A stretch of DNA of 64,000 nt from Hygrophila difformis (GCA_030278955.1 JAOANR010000003.1:29961227-30025226), one strand, 5' to 3'; positions 11,881-22,965 are shown, counted from the stretch's first letter. Notes: generated from the sequence alone by a model not told the origin. Made by a program: numbers and translations.

Positions 11881-13232
11881 GCTTCAATACCTGAGCGGGA
11901 ATGCCTCGAATCTATTCCCGACTTACCAACTTCAAACAATAGCACTTAGCTACAAGCACACGGCTTTATTTGTGGAATTAATAGCACACAGCTCTGCACA
12001 GCTTTGAAGGCACTCAGCTTTTCTGCTATAGTTTCTTCCTCTTTCTCTTCTTATCTTTTTATCACATGAAAACGAACCCCACTTGTCTGTCGGTGCACGA
12101 ATTTAAAGCACCACAATTGCACAATGTGTTTGACTTATCTTCAAGGACCCACAGCACACATAGCAATTGGAATTGGGTTCATATCAAGCACATAGCTTTC
12201 ATCCACTTTCTTCACTGGTACACAGCTGCATTCCTCATTTTCTTTTCTTCATTTAACTCCACCCAGCAAATCACTAAGTGGGACTGCCCTGTTCACCCTA
12301 CTTTAATTCTTCACCGGCCTTGTCATTTTCTTATTTAATTTTCGCACCCTCCCCACCTTCTCTGCTGTTTCTCCACTAGAAAGTAGCTCTTCTTCTACAC
12401 TGCTCCATAACTTTTTTAAATTTAAGCAAACCCCACTTTGGCAAATTCTCCTCTCTCCACGTTTTAATTCAGAACCCAAATGATTTGATTTCTTCACCTG
12501 CCCCATTCATTAATTCTGCACCAATCTCAATTACAAGTGTTTCTTCTCCACCCATCAACAATTTTCCACTCTTGAACCTCCAAGCACACAGCTTCAAAAC
12601 CTGAAAGAACAATTCACGGAGACAGTGGGAGCACCGGCGTGATGGCAGGAGGTGGACGCGGTGGAGGGACCTGGAGCAGCGGGCAATGCACACGGCGGAG
12701 CTGGGCACAGATCGGCACTGGGACGGCGGTGGAGATGCTAGCGCCAGCGGTCAAGCACACAGAGACGTTGGCGCGGCGATGGGTCTTCTCCACGCGAGCA
12801 GCGGTGGTGGCCAGTCGTGCGCAGGGGCGACGAAAGTGGCACGAGGAGGGTGGCGGCGGCAGCACAGCAGCGGCGGTGCCTCGATGGTTTCGTGCGCAGG
12901 TGGGTCTGGCAAGCGGATGCAGGGGATGGTAGCGGCGGCGGTTGAGCGGAGCAGGGGGCCGGCGATTCAGCGACGTTGGCGGCTTCACGGAGAGCGCGCG
13001 ACTGGGGAGGGTTCCGGTGGAAGTGGCGCACAACAGCGTTAGGTCGGGCAGGGGGAGCCGATCTGGAATGGATCTCCAGTTTTGAGCTCTGAGTAATGTT
13101 CTCCAATTTTTGTTCTTGAACTCCTGAATTGGTTTTCTGCTTGGATGGATCTTCGCCAACTTGGATTGGTCTTCTTCACTTTATGCATCTATCGGAACAA
13201 ATCCGATGTCTTCAAGTCCGGTTTCAACCAAA

Positions 13233-13245
13233 GGCTCTGATACCA
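13233..13245 (-). other. Primer binding site (tRNA-iMet type)
   Basis: On the minus strand this reads TGGTATCAGAGCC, the usual plant initiator-methionine tRNA complement. It starts one base after the LTR end at 13247 and orients the element. Confidence 0.88.
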
Positions 13246-13246
13246 C

Positions 13247-14128
13247 TGTTAGGTATTTGCTCTGATACCACTGTTATGTATTTGCACACTCATACCACTG
13301 TTGGGTATTCACCGTTATGCAAATCTACAGAAACCAAAACACATAGAAAACAGGAGCAGAACGAAAATACATGCGGATAACAATAATACACAAAGTATAA
13401 GACGAATGGAGAAGACAACAAACAAATAAGAGATATGAATCTCAGATGATGTCGATCAATCTTCAGGGCTCAGGACCAATCCCCAATTAATTGCACCAAG
13501 CAACACGCATCGATCACCAAGATCCTCCAACACATAGAGAGAGCCAACGGTCTCAAACACGTCACAAAGGTAAGGTCACTCAGATTCCTCACTGGCTCAC
13601 TGGAGGTCTTCCTCACACACTCAGATAACTCACACACTCATGTGTAGTTCGCTCACCCACTCGGATAACTCACACACTCACTCACTGAGAGGCTATTGTG
13701 GTGGTTTGGCTACATTGGTGGTTGAGGGATTGCCGCACTGCACTCTGGTGGGTTTTGGCACACTGGTGGGATTGCCAGGTTCCACACTGGTTACTCTAAC
13801 GGGGTGACTAATTTATAGGAGGGCTCACAGAGGCATGGCTACAAGAAAGTCACAAGGGGAGCGGGTGTCTGGCACAAAAGTCAGAGATCGAACATGGGCG
13901 CCGAAAGCAGGTAGGGTGGCGGTAGGCATGCGGGAGTAGGGGTGGCGACAGTCATGCGCATTGATTGAGCGTAGACACGGGAGACAGACGAAGTCAAGCT
14001 TAGCAAGCTAATGGCTAAGGTAAGGAGAGTGTTTGAGACCGATGATTACCCCAGATGAGTGGATTTCACAAGGGCTCTCTAGTGTGCTTGTGCTTATGCA
14101 CAAGGTGGTATGTGCCACAATTTTTACA
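13247..14128 (-). repeat. Right LTR (5' LTR of the minus-strand LARD)
   Basis: It has the same length as its partner, with about eight transition differences (for example T/C in GCAAC/TACGC and G/A in GGTTTA/GGC). It supplies the element promoter; the minus-strand TATA-like box is at about 13807-13819. Confidence 0.92.
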
Positions 14129-14133
14129 GGATG

Positions 14134-15001
14134 GATTCAATTAATTGTTTTTCTAAACATGGTTTCTCTATAACGCAGAATAATCACATATAGAAGCCTG
14201 TATGTGGCACACGAACATGACCGCCTAAGGAAATAAACAAATATATATATGCTGGAACTATAGAAGAAATACAGAAGATTAGAAGGGAAAAAAAAAAAAA
14301 AAAATTGATGGCTAGCCATTGATGACCGGCCATTCCAAGACACGAACGGCCGTCACTGGCCGTTTGTGGTTCCATGCAAACGTCCATATGTGGACGTTTT
14401 CTGTTAGTCCAAAAAATGGACATCCATGGCCATACGCAATTTATTTCTTCCTCCCCTCTCTCTATACCTATTTTATTATTGTTATAATAGTATTGAAATT
14501 GTAATTGCCCAAGCATTAATACCATCCATGGCTGTTTAGTTGGTCTCTCTCTCTTCTTTCTTTCTTTTTCTTTGTTGGTATGTGGTATGTGTTGTTTGTT
14601 TGATTTTGGATGAAACTCAGGGTTTTATTTTGGGTGCCCCTTACTTAAAAGGGTAGAATGGGTAAAAATATATAGAGTTCCCATAACTTTTTAATTTATA
14701 TAAGTGGTGTTTCCCTAATTTTGTGTTTTTGTAGGAAACTTGTGTGTGTATGTAACCGGGACCTTCCCTCGGACTGGAAAATTAATAATGTGAAGTGGGC
14801 CTGGGACTCGGAGGCCAGGCTACTTAGCAGCAATATTGAAGATCCTACATTATGTGTATCCAGTCGACCATACCAGGTTGGGACAAGAAACTGATAATAT
14901 AAATCTAGATGTTTGGCCGACCAAGTAGACTAAACTATGGAGAGAGCTCGCAGTGGCCGAACGAATAGAGAAAAATAATAATAATAAAAATAAAATTAAA
15001 A

Positions 15002-15032
<31 letters not shown>

Positions 15033-15189
15033 TGCTTGGCAGGTTTGGTTAGCAAAAATTGAGGATCCGGAATGGCCCTGGTCGATCAAAATGGAAGAAC
15101 TTGGATTCACCGAGGCTCATAGAATGCTCTGGTCGACAAGTATGCCAAAAATTGTGTGAAAGGTGGGTACTCGGTCGACCAAAAGGAGG
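14134..15189. other. Host repeat tract, right half, then unassigned sequence
   Basis: Positions 14290-14430 continue the GGCCGTT-type tract interrupted by the LARD. An A run lies at 14288-14304 and an AAT/AAG microsatellite at about 14970-15031. The word GGTCGACCA / TGGTCGA recurs at 14860-15180. No gene is visible. Confidence 0.4.
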
Positions 15190-15378
15190 TTGTTGGGACT
15201 GCGACTGCCACCATAACTCCAACATTAATGTGATATTGTCCACTTTGGACATAGCCCTCATGGTTCTGTCTTTGGGCACCTCCCAAAAGGCTTCATACTA
15301 ATGGAATTAGGTGGACACATATATACAAGGTTTTCTTTCCTTGTTTCACCGATGTGGGAATGGGTTTGATACCCAACA
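15190..15378 (-). mobile_element. Short solo LTR (TRIM-like), 189 bp
   Basis: The unit starts TGTTGGG and ends CCCAACA. Flanks GAGGT (15185-15189) and AAGGT (15379-15383) match at four of five bases, as a decayed 5-bp target duplication would. The inside has the word order ATGTGATATTGTCCACTTTGG, CATGGTTCTG, CCCAAAAGGC(T)TCATACTAATGGA, which I recognise as a widespread short plant LTR-type repeat. Its usual orientation starts TGTTGGG...CCACAT on the minus strand. There is no PBS or second LTR nearby. Confidence 0.6.
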
Positions 15379-16432
15379 AAGGTAAAGGAAGTCTAGCTCT
15401 TACCAAGAGGACTCGGATCGACCGAAACACCAAGTTGGTCTCGGCCAGCACAGCACAGATATGTTGCAGAAGTTCCAAGTAGTCTTTCTAGAGCAGTTTG
15501 AGTCAAGAAGTGTGTTGGCACAATGCGAAGATGCCTATACATATAAAAATGCAGAAGCAGAAGGACAACACAAATCAATCAGTTTAGCAGTAGTTAGTAG
15601 TCTAGCTATTAGTTCCATAGTTCATAGCTTGTAGACGGTAATTATTCAAGTTCTTGTAACTAACTGTGGACGCTAAATTCAATTCTTATTCATTACAGTT
15701 CTCTAATTTTGGGGTGCAATTCTACAAAAGGGTTTCAGCAAATTCTATCGTCTTATTAGGCCGGCGTGATTGGCCTTACTATTGAAATGTTATTTTTTGC
15801 GATGACAGTAAGGAACACACAAAGTAAATATACACGTGTGTGTGCGTGCGTGCACGCATATTATATCCATAGTAGTGACAAATATGTATTATATCCAAAT
15901 TCAAATTTAGATGGCACATCCTTTGGTGTTGATTGGATCTAAGAACTTCAAGCAAATGGATTTTAATTATAGAATTTGAAACAAAGATAGGGATTTCAAA
16001 TGCGATCCCTTGTAATGTTCAATTTTAATTAAAACTAGTTATATTCGCACGTGTGATGCACCGGGATGAAACACGTGCCATAAAAGTTATATATATAATG
16101 TGAAACTAAACATACGTAAATTAAATTTACACTTACATATCCATTACTGAAAACAACATAATGAGGTTGAGATATAAAACTGTAAATAACATATTGTATT
16201 TTGATAATAGAAAAAAAAAAAGAAAAATAGCTACACAAAATTTCTCTATTGGTAAGAGTATAAAATAAAAAATAAAAATAAAAAAAATAAAAAAAAAACC
16301 CCTCAAAATAAAGCGTCCTGGGCTCAAGGCATTAGATTGGCAGTCAACCAAAACCATATAGGAAAACAAATCATAAACTCTAATACAAATAATTTAATAG
16401 TATCAAATAATAAAAATAACATTAAAAAATTA
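15379..16432. other. Intergenic sequence without recognised features
   Basis: A CA/GT-rich patch lies at 15827-15860 (ACACGTGTGTGTGCGTGCGTG). A poly-A-rich tract lies at 16209-16300. No gene is visible. Confidence 0.4.
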
Positions 16433-16914
16433 CTCCCTCCGTCCTATAAAATTTGGCCACTATTCCTTTTTGGGGTGTCTCATGAAATTTGGTCATTTTC
16501 TATTTTTAGATAAATTAAATTAACATAAGTTTAATTAGAATTTTAATTGTTGTCAAATTACATTAAAAGTGTTCACTTTTACTATTCTGCACAAATTCCA
16601 ATGTACTTTTACTTTTCTACCTAAAGTCCCTAACATTTCTTTAATTCTTAATATTTTAAAATGGGTACAAATAAAAATGGTATAAAATATATATTATAAA
16701 ACTACACGATTAGACGATTCTAACAAGATCAAACTTGAATATTTTTCTCTAATTGTATCATTACATAATATTAAGTCAAAGTTAAACAATAAACAGTATC
16801 AAAATTCATTAGAATCTTAAACACAAAATGCTTACACCACTTTAACTACTAAACCCCACTACCTAAATTACCGTGCCCAAAAGAAAGTAGCTACATTTCG
16901 CGGGACGGAGGGAG
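16433..16914. mobile_element. Stowaway-like MITE (Tc1/mariner type), 482 bp
   Basis: The left end is CTCCCTCCGTCCTATAAAAT and the right end, reverse-complemented, is CTCCCTCCGTCCCGCGAAAT. TA flanks both sides (16431-16432 and 16915-16916). The CTCCCTCCGTCC terminus is the standard Stowaway signature. It shares the internal words ACTACACGATTAGACGAT and TCTAACAAGATC with the smaller elements at 23245-23502 and 32183-32439. It has no coding capacity. Confidence 0.85.
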
Positions 16915-16916
16915 TA

Positions 16917-17247
16917 TTATTTAGAATTAGTTTATTTTAATTTGTTTGAAATTGAAATCGAAATTTCTATCCAACCCATGCATTACAGAAAATTACAGAA
17001 GATTTGATTAATTGGAACTTGATTACTATAGGACAAATAGTGAATATTTTAATGAAACTCTTTTATAAAAAAACGTAAGGTTATCAAGACACTTTTAATC
17101 ATTCTACCAATGATACACATCTGTCCAAGTTATAGTGTAATGTAATTAGTCTTATATAAAACATTGGATTTTTATCTACACTTTTTCCTCTTAAAGAGAT
17201 TTTACTATTTAGGTATTCGCATCAAGTTTATTACGAACAATTGACTA
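16917..17247. other. AT-rich spacer
   Basis: I see no gene or repeat border in this stretch. Confidence 0.4.
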
Positions 17248-17369
17248 AGGGACCATTCTAAACGTAGAGTTGTAGCTGTGGGATATAGTTGTTGGGAGCT
17301 TTAGGAGCTGTAGCTATTAATTTTTGTATAAGTATTCGGTACAAGTAGTTGTAGCTGTCATAAATTATA

Positions 17370-18255
17370 CTCCATCTTTCCCAATTAAAATGTCCTACTT
17401 ACTATTTTTGGATGTTTCATCACAAATATCTAGGGATGTAAACGGGTAGGATAGGGTACGGGTAGGCCACCTCCACTCACTACCCGAAATATAATTATCC
17501 TACCCTTACCCTACCCTATTACCCTAAAATCAAATATCGGGTAGGATTCGGGCAATACCCGTCGGGTATGCTGATTATCCGCGGGTAAACGGGTACCCGA
17601 AATCTTAAATATTACATAGTTAACCAACTCTACCCGACCCAACTTTAGTAAAGAAAAAACTTATTTTTTACCATAAAAAATTAAATAAAACCTTCATTAT
17701 TGCACGGGAATAAATTTTAAAAGAATATTTAAAAGAAACCGCTAAAGCAACATAAATAAATACTGTAATATTTAAGAATATTCAGTAAAAAATTCATAAA
17801 TCTTTTTACTGTCAAATCTCAAATGTTAATAAATTTGAAATATAAAAATAAATAAATAAATAAACAAACATATAAATATATCTCAATATATAATATAAAT
17901 TAAATATATATAAGTATATATAGATAAATAAATATATATATATATTTAATCGGGTAATCGGGTAATATATGAAATCCGTACCCTATCCGCACCCGATATG
18001 ATTTATTTCGATTTCGGCTAATACCCTACCCGATTACCCGATTATCTCTACCCTACCCTACCCGATACCCGATTACCCGACGGATTACCCGACCCTACGG
18101 GTAAAGTTGACATCCCTACAAATGTCACTTTTTTATAAATAGAAATAATTTTTCCCTCCAACAACTATGTGGACCCCATCATATACTCACAAATCAACTC
18201 TACTTTAATTCACGTGCCCAACAGTAACAAGACAATTGTAATGGGACGGAGGGAG
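17370..18255. mobile_element. Stowaway-like MITE interrupted by another MITE
   Basis: The left end CTCCATCTTTCCCAATTAAAA and the right end (reverse complement CTCCCTCCGTCCCATTACAA) are matching Stowaway termini. TA lies at 17368-17369 and 18256-18257. Without the internal element at 17431-18118 and one copy of its duplication, it is about 190 bp, a normal Stowaway size. Confidence 0.75.
17431..18118. mobile_element. hAT-like MITE, 688 bp, nested in the Stowaway
   Basis: It starts TAGGGATGTAAACGGGTA and its reverse-complemented right end is TAGGGATGTCAACTTTACCC. Eight-base flanks CAAATATC (17423-17430) and CAAATGTC (18119-18126) form an 8-bp target duplication with one mismatch, as expected for hAT. 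Both arms are rich in TACCCGA / CGGGTA words and the middle is AT-rich. It has no coding capacity. Confidence 0.82.
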
Positions 18256-18400
18256 TAATTTGAAGAGAAGAATTAATTAAATTTGGAAAGTAGCTTTCGA
18301 AAGTTTCCAAAAGTTACTGAGCGTAGTTTATGATTGTAGAGCTTTTCGGAGCTGCAATTTATAGCTAAAGCCTTCAAAAGCTAGTGTGCAGAACGGGGCT

Positions 18401-18716
18401 TAAAAAAAATCTAACTATGAATTATCTTGATATGGTGCCTGATGGCCCGAACCTTCAAGTGAATGAATGGGTACTTTAAAAATATCGGACATCAAAATCA
18501 CGGGGTGCTTGAAATGTCTTTGGTTTCTCCTTTAGGTTGGAAGATAATAGCAAGATAACAATTTGTGATATTGTAAATTTGGAACTTGGTGTAATACTTA
18601 AAATATTTCAGCAGAATAGTACACTTCAAACTTTTCAACTTCATGAATCAGTTGTTTTATACAAACTCTTTAGGATACAACAATCAACTATTCCTATACA
18701 TTTGATAATTCACCAT
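18401..18716. other. Intergenic spacer
   Basis: No recognised feature. A 61-codon open frame (18537-18722) shows no coding character. Confidence 0.4.
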
Positions 18717-18733
18717 GTTTGAGAGTTTATATT

Positions 18734-18911
18734 TTTTAGGTGAATACCAGGGTATCCTCAGGCCACATTGGACTCAAGACTAATCCCTCGAGGATCTTCA
18801 AGGGCAATTAAGGGCGCCTCTCCCAAAGCATTTTTTTGCATACACAAGGCTCGAACCCGAGACCTTGCTTAAGCGACTAAAGCCCCCATCCACTCAAGCC
18901 AACTGCTGTTG
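18734..18911 (-). mobile_element. tRNA-derived SINE with 17-bp target duplication
   Basis: Read on the minus strand it has a pol III A box (TGGCTTGAGTGG) and a B box (GGTTCGAGCC), then a tRNA-unrelated body ending GAGGATACCCTGGTATTCACC followed by an A tail (T run at 18734-18738). It is flanked by the perfect 17-bp duplication GTTTGAGAGTTTATATT (18717-18733 and 18912-18928). It has no coding capacity and would depend on LINE enzymes. Confidence 0.9.
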
Positions 18912-18928
18912 GTTTGAGAGTTTATATT

Positions 18929-19571
18929 AAAATATATTTTAATAATGACTATTATACTGAAAGTAATAGTATTAAAGAAAATTTATTCATACATTACATA
19001 CTTAAAAAAATATATATCTTAACAATTTAAAATTTTATATTTGAAAAAAAAATCATATTATAAATATTGAAATGACTCGAAAGCATCTATAGTAATTTCA
19101 CATGCCCTTATTTCAAGAATTTGATATACACTAAATACCATTATATTATGAGATTCAATGACATTACAATAGAATTTTCAAATATGTGTACTGATGACAT
19201 GCACTATCTATTTAATAAAATATTTTCATAAATTAATATTAGATCAATTTAAAATTTTATATTCAAATGTATTATAAATTGTTTGGATTGCTATAGATAT
19301 ATGTATTGCTATATTATTTAATACAATGTCAATATATAATATCAAATACACCATTTAATCGTTTAAATAATCAATTGAATTCATTTGAATATTTGGGTGG
19401 CTGTAATAGCTTGCAATGGATTTGATATTATAGATTGACAATGGACACAATTTTAATAATCTTTTAGGTATTATAGCTATTAAATGGATTATAAATTCAA
19501 TAAATGAGGATTGAGAAATGAATTAGTAGGATTTGGGAGGAAAAACTAAGTTGAGAATACTTAACTTTAGT
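18929..19571. other. AT-rich spacer
   Basis: I see no gene or repeat border; the sequence is strongly AT-rich. Confidence 0.4.
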
Positions 19572-19580
19572 ATAATATAG

Positions 19581-21337
19581 GGGAATGGTTATGGTACTAC
19601 CAATGTGAATGGTAGTACATCAAGACAAATCATCTCAACCATACAAAAATATCCAATGGCTATAAAATAAAAATGGTAGAATTGTCAAACATAAATAATT
19701 ATATCTTTAGTAATAAAATCATTCACAAAATCAATTTAGTTATTTTTATCCTTAAATAAAGATCATATAAAAAATTTGCATAAGTAGCCCTCTTTTGACA
19801 CAATTCATGGCATAATAATAGAGAAATTATCTTTATTCATCTCTTTCACTCATTAGTCTTTCATTCCTCTTAATTTGCTATTTTTATATTTTGAATTTCT
19901 AAAATATGAACGGATATTTAGATTCCTTGCATCAAGTAGATAAATTTTTATATAAAGAACGTCCAAATCCGAGCTCATTTGAGAAAGTTAGCGCCATTTA
20001 AAGTTTGTAATATAAATTTTGTTCTATATACTACGTCGTTGAAATGCATAGGCTATGTCGCTGAATTGTAATGTCTCCATCGCTGAATTGTAAAGGCTCC
20101 GTCGCTGTATTACATAGCCACCGTCGCTGAAATGTAAAGACTGTATTTTTTAAAATCGTAATGCACTTTAAATGGCTCTAACTTTCTCAAATGAACTCGG
20201 ATTTTGACATTCTTTATATGAAAATCTACCTACTCGATGCAATGAATCAAAATTTCCCATAAAATTTTGAAAATTACAAATAGATAAATACCAAATTTTC
20301 AAAAGAATGGATATCTTATGCTCGTTGTTTTGAAAATATGATATTTATATGTTTAGATTTTCTAAAATCCGAGAGAATATTTAAATTCCTTGCATTGAGT
20401 AGATAGATTTTCATATAAAGAACGTCCAAATCGGAGGTCATTTGAGAAAGTTAAAGCCATTTGAAGTTTGTCACATAAATTTTGTTGTATTGGTTACGTC
20501 GCTGAAATGCATAGGCTATATCGCTAAATTATAACGCCTCCGTCGCTGAATTACATAGCCACCGTCGCTGAAATGTAAAGGCTGTGTTTCTGAAAATCGC
20601 AATGAACTTCAAATGACTCTAACTTTCTCAAATAAACTCGGATTTTCACATTCTTTATATGAAAATCTATCTACTCGATGCAAAGAATTTAAATTTCCTA
20701 TCAAAATTTTGAAATTACAAATTGATAAATACCATATTTTCAAAGGAAATGATATCTTATTCTCGTTATTTTAAAAATATAATATTTATCTGGTTAGACT
20801 TTCTAAATTTTGGTAGGATATTTAAATTCCTTGTGTTGAGTAGATAGATTTTCATATAAAGAACGTCCAAATCCGAGCTCATTTGAAAAAGTTAGAGCCA
20901 TTTGAAGTTTGTCATAAAAACTATGTTGTATAGGCTATGTCGCTGAATTGTAAAGCTCCCGTCGCTGAATTGCAAAGTCACCGTCGTTGAAATGTAAATG
21001 CTACGTTTTTTAAAATTGTAATTAACTTCAAATGACTCTAACTTTCTCAAACGAACTCGGATTTTGGCGTTCTTTATATGAAAATTTACCTACTCGATAC
21101 AAGTAATCTAAATTTCGTAACAAATTTTAGAAATTCCAAAAGAAAAAGTAGATTATGAGGGAGAGAGAAGTATGAGCATGAGAATTGAGAAAAATGAATA
21201 GAGATTATTTGGATCTTATTGAAATTACAATAGTACCCTTTGTATTAATCTTAGCCATTGATTTCAATATTTCATCAATGGCTTGGATGTGCCACAGTAC
21301 ATCAAAAGACATGGGTCTCAGCACCCTAACCAAAGCC
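19581..21337. mobile_element. Mutator-like non-autonomous element with three tandem hairpin units
   Basis: A perfect 9-bp duplication ATAATATAG (19572-19580 and 21338-21346) flanks the element, as in Mutator-like transposition. The left end GGGAATGGTTATGGTACT and the reverse-complemented right end GGCTTTGGTTAGGGTGCT match at 13 of 18 positions. The interior holds three direct units of about 450 bp. In each, a left arm of about 85 bp (CCTTGCATCAAGTAGATA...) is mirrored by an inverted right arm (...TACTCGATGCAATGAATC), and the spacer carries GTCGCTGAA repeats. There is no transposase gene. Confidence 0.82.
19921..21112. repeat. Three tandem hairpin units (period about 450 bp)
   Basis: Unit 1 spans about 19921-20252, unit 2 about 20372-20692 and unit 3 about 20821-21112. 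Each has left-arm words AAGAACGTCCAAATC, GAGCTCATTTGAGAAAGTTA, GCCATTTGAAGTTTG and the inverted right-arm words AACTTCAAATG, TAACTTTCTCAAATGAACTC, GATTTT(G/C)ACATTCTTTATAT. The loops have 3-5 copies of GTCGCTGAA(A/T)TG. Confidence 0.85.
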
Positions 21338-21369
21338 ATAATATAGATATGGTTGCCTAATTAATTTTT

Positions 21370-22576
21370 CGCACATGTTATGGTGCGGATTGAATTCGGC
21401 AGTACGGTACAGACAAGAGGATTGAGCCGTTGACTTGTTATATGAATAGATGGACATGATTAAATTAATGGGTAAATTAGTAATTATACGAAACTAGATA
21501 TTCATGTGGGTATGAGACAAAAAACAACCGTCATGATTATTTACTAAAAATAGGTTTTATTCACTAAAAATAAACATATGTGCCAATGTCAGCGACATTG
21601 TATAGGAAATTCAGCGACATTGTATGGTGAATTCAGCAACGCTTACACTATATTTTCAGCGACATATTTATACTGATCTCATCGATATATTATAGGTATT
21701 TCAGCGACTCTATAAGCAATATTCAGCGACTCGACGAGCCTACATTGCCGTAGTTCGACAAAGAAGAAATATAATGATTACTTACTAAAAATAAAAATAA
21801 ATGTGCCAACATTCACGGATAAAAAATAAATATAATCATTACTACTACTAAAAATAGATAATCTTGAAGAAAATCAGCGACTTGATAGTTGTATTTCATC
21901 GAATTTATAGTCTCATGTCAGCGACATCTTTTGCTTGTTTGGAGTCGGAATCAAACCTAATTCAGCGACATATAGTGGTAGAGTCAGCGACACATCAAAC
22001 CTAATTCAGCGAAGTAATATTACAAAACCAGCGACACATAAAACCTAATTTAGCGAAATAATGTTGTAGATATCAGCAAAAGATTGTTTGATGCTCAGTG
22101 ATATTTATTAAAGAAAAATATGTTGGATTCACTTTATAATGTCGATGAGTGCTTATGCTGCAATTGATGAGATTATTTAATGCTAAGTCGCTGAATATTT
22201 TTTAAATTATTTTTTTTTTGGTGAAATCGGGTATCCCTATGCCATATTGGACCCAATTAAGGGGCAATTAAGAGCGTCTCTCCCAAAGTAGTTTTTTGCA
22301 TACACAAGGCTCGAACCCGAGACCTTGCTTAAGCGACTAGAGCCCCATCCACTCAAGCCAACTGATGTTCGTTTCTTAAATTATTAAATAAGGAAGTTTT
22401 TTCAGTCATTAAAGAAAAATATTTTGATTACAGGAAAGTATTTTGAATTAGATATGAATCACCATAGATTAGGAAATAATCTTGGTTTGGTATGTTTTAC
22501 AATTATACCCATTTTGATTTATAGCCGTCAGATTTAAATCAATGGTTGGAATTTATTGTCTTCATATGCGGTACCC
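21370..22576. mobile_element. Second Mutator-like non-autonomous element
   Basis: The flanks TTAATTTTT (21361-21369 and 22577-22585) form a candidate 9-bp duplication, though of low complexity. The left end CGCACATGTTATGGTGCGG aligns in register with the left end of the neighbour at 19581 (shared core GTTATGGT). The sub-terminal blocks GACAAGAGGATTGAGCCGTTGA and, inverted on the right, GACAATAAATTCCAACCATTGA also correspond. The interior carries about a dozen TTCAGCGAC repeats (21590-22080), the reverse complement of the neighbour's GTCGCTGAA. A SINE has inserted at 22212. Confidence 0.55.
22212..22374 (-). mobile_element. tRNA-derived SINE, same family as 18734-18911
   Basis: Its body has the same order of blocks as the SINE at 18734: GGTATCCCTATGCCATATTGGAC, GGGGCAATTAAGAGCGTCTCTCCCAAAG, TTTTTTGCATACACAAGGCTCGAACCC, CTTAAGCGACTAGAGCCCCATCC. 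The B box (minus GGTTCGAGCC) and A box (minus TGGCTTGAGTGG) are intact. Flanks with TTAAATTATT on both sides (about 22202-22211 and 22376-22385) look like its target duplication. It lacks a block (ACTAATCCCTCGAGG) present in the first copy. Confidence 0.82.
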
Positions 22577-22585
22577 TTAATTTTT

Positions 22586-22965
22586 ACGCCCCATTTCATT
22601 GATCAACATTATATATTTTTTTTTCCTTTTCCTAGCCTTCATTGGCTGTCTAGCAAAAAAAAAAAAAAAGAAACATTATTCATTTTTTTTAATTGTTTTA
22701 TGAATTACATTAGGTTTTGAAATAGAAGTATTTTTTTTTAATAAAATTCATACACGATCCTAAAAGTCATTTAAAATTCTAATTGTAAAATTATCTTTGA
22801 ACCAAACAAGGATTTAGAGTCCATCACATTTTACACGATTCCCACCAACCCCCTATCCCTCCCTTTTATTCCCCTTTGTAATTGTGTGGCATGGACTCCC
22901 ACCACCCCGTTCCAGACCTTCAATGGCTCATCCAAAAAAAATAAAAAATAAATGATCATAATCAT

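Larger units (their letters stand above)
9737..14128 (-). mobile_element. Gene-less LTR retrotransposon (LARD-like), complete with TSD
   Basis: Two 882-bp direct repeats (9737-10618 and 13247-14128) start TGTTAGG and end TTTTTACA. They are flanked by the perfect 5-bp duplication GGATG (9732-9736 and 14129-14133). A primer binding site on the minus strand beside the right-hand LTR fixes the orientation. By eye the LTRs differ at about eight sites, all transitions, so the insertion is fairly young. The 2,628-bp internal region holds no gag, protease, RT or integrase. Its only long frame (13159 to 12614, minus, 181 codons) is Pro/Arg/Ser-rich, sits in GC-rich sequence and matches nothing I know. 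The element must rely on proteins supplied by another element. Confidence 0.92.
17248..18400. mobile_element. Outer TIR element hosting nested MITEs
   Basis: Ignoring the insertion at 17370-18255, the left end AAGGGACCATTCTAAAC and the right end, reverse-complemented, AAGCCCCGTTCTGCAC are imperfect inverted repeats. The interior alternates words such as GTAGCTGTGG, GAGCTGTAGCT and GGAGCTGCAATT. This resembles plant hAT-type MITEs with an AAGCCCCGTTTG-like end. I found no convincing 8-bp target duplication, so borders and class are tentative. Confidence 0.4.

Noticed and set aside
12614..13159. 181-codon minus-strand ORF in the LARD as a gene
   Set aside because: It lies in GC-rich sequence where long chance frames arise in several frames at once, is Pro/Arg/Ser-rich and has no recognisable domain. 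Kept only as a remark under the element.
17431..18118. Telomere-like CCCTA repeats
   Set aside because: The words are TACCCGA and CCCTACCC mixtures confined to the two arms of a hAT-like MITE, not regular TTTAGGG units.
18830..18900. tRNA gene from the A and B boxes
   Set aside because: The boxes belong to a SINE with a target duplication and tail; no cloverleaf with an acceptor stem was evident. The same holds for 22300 and 23100.
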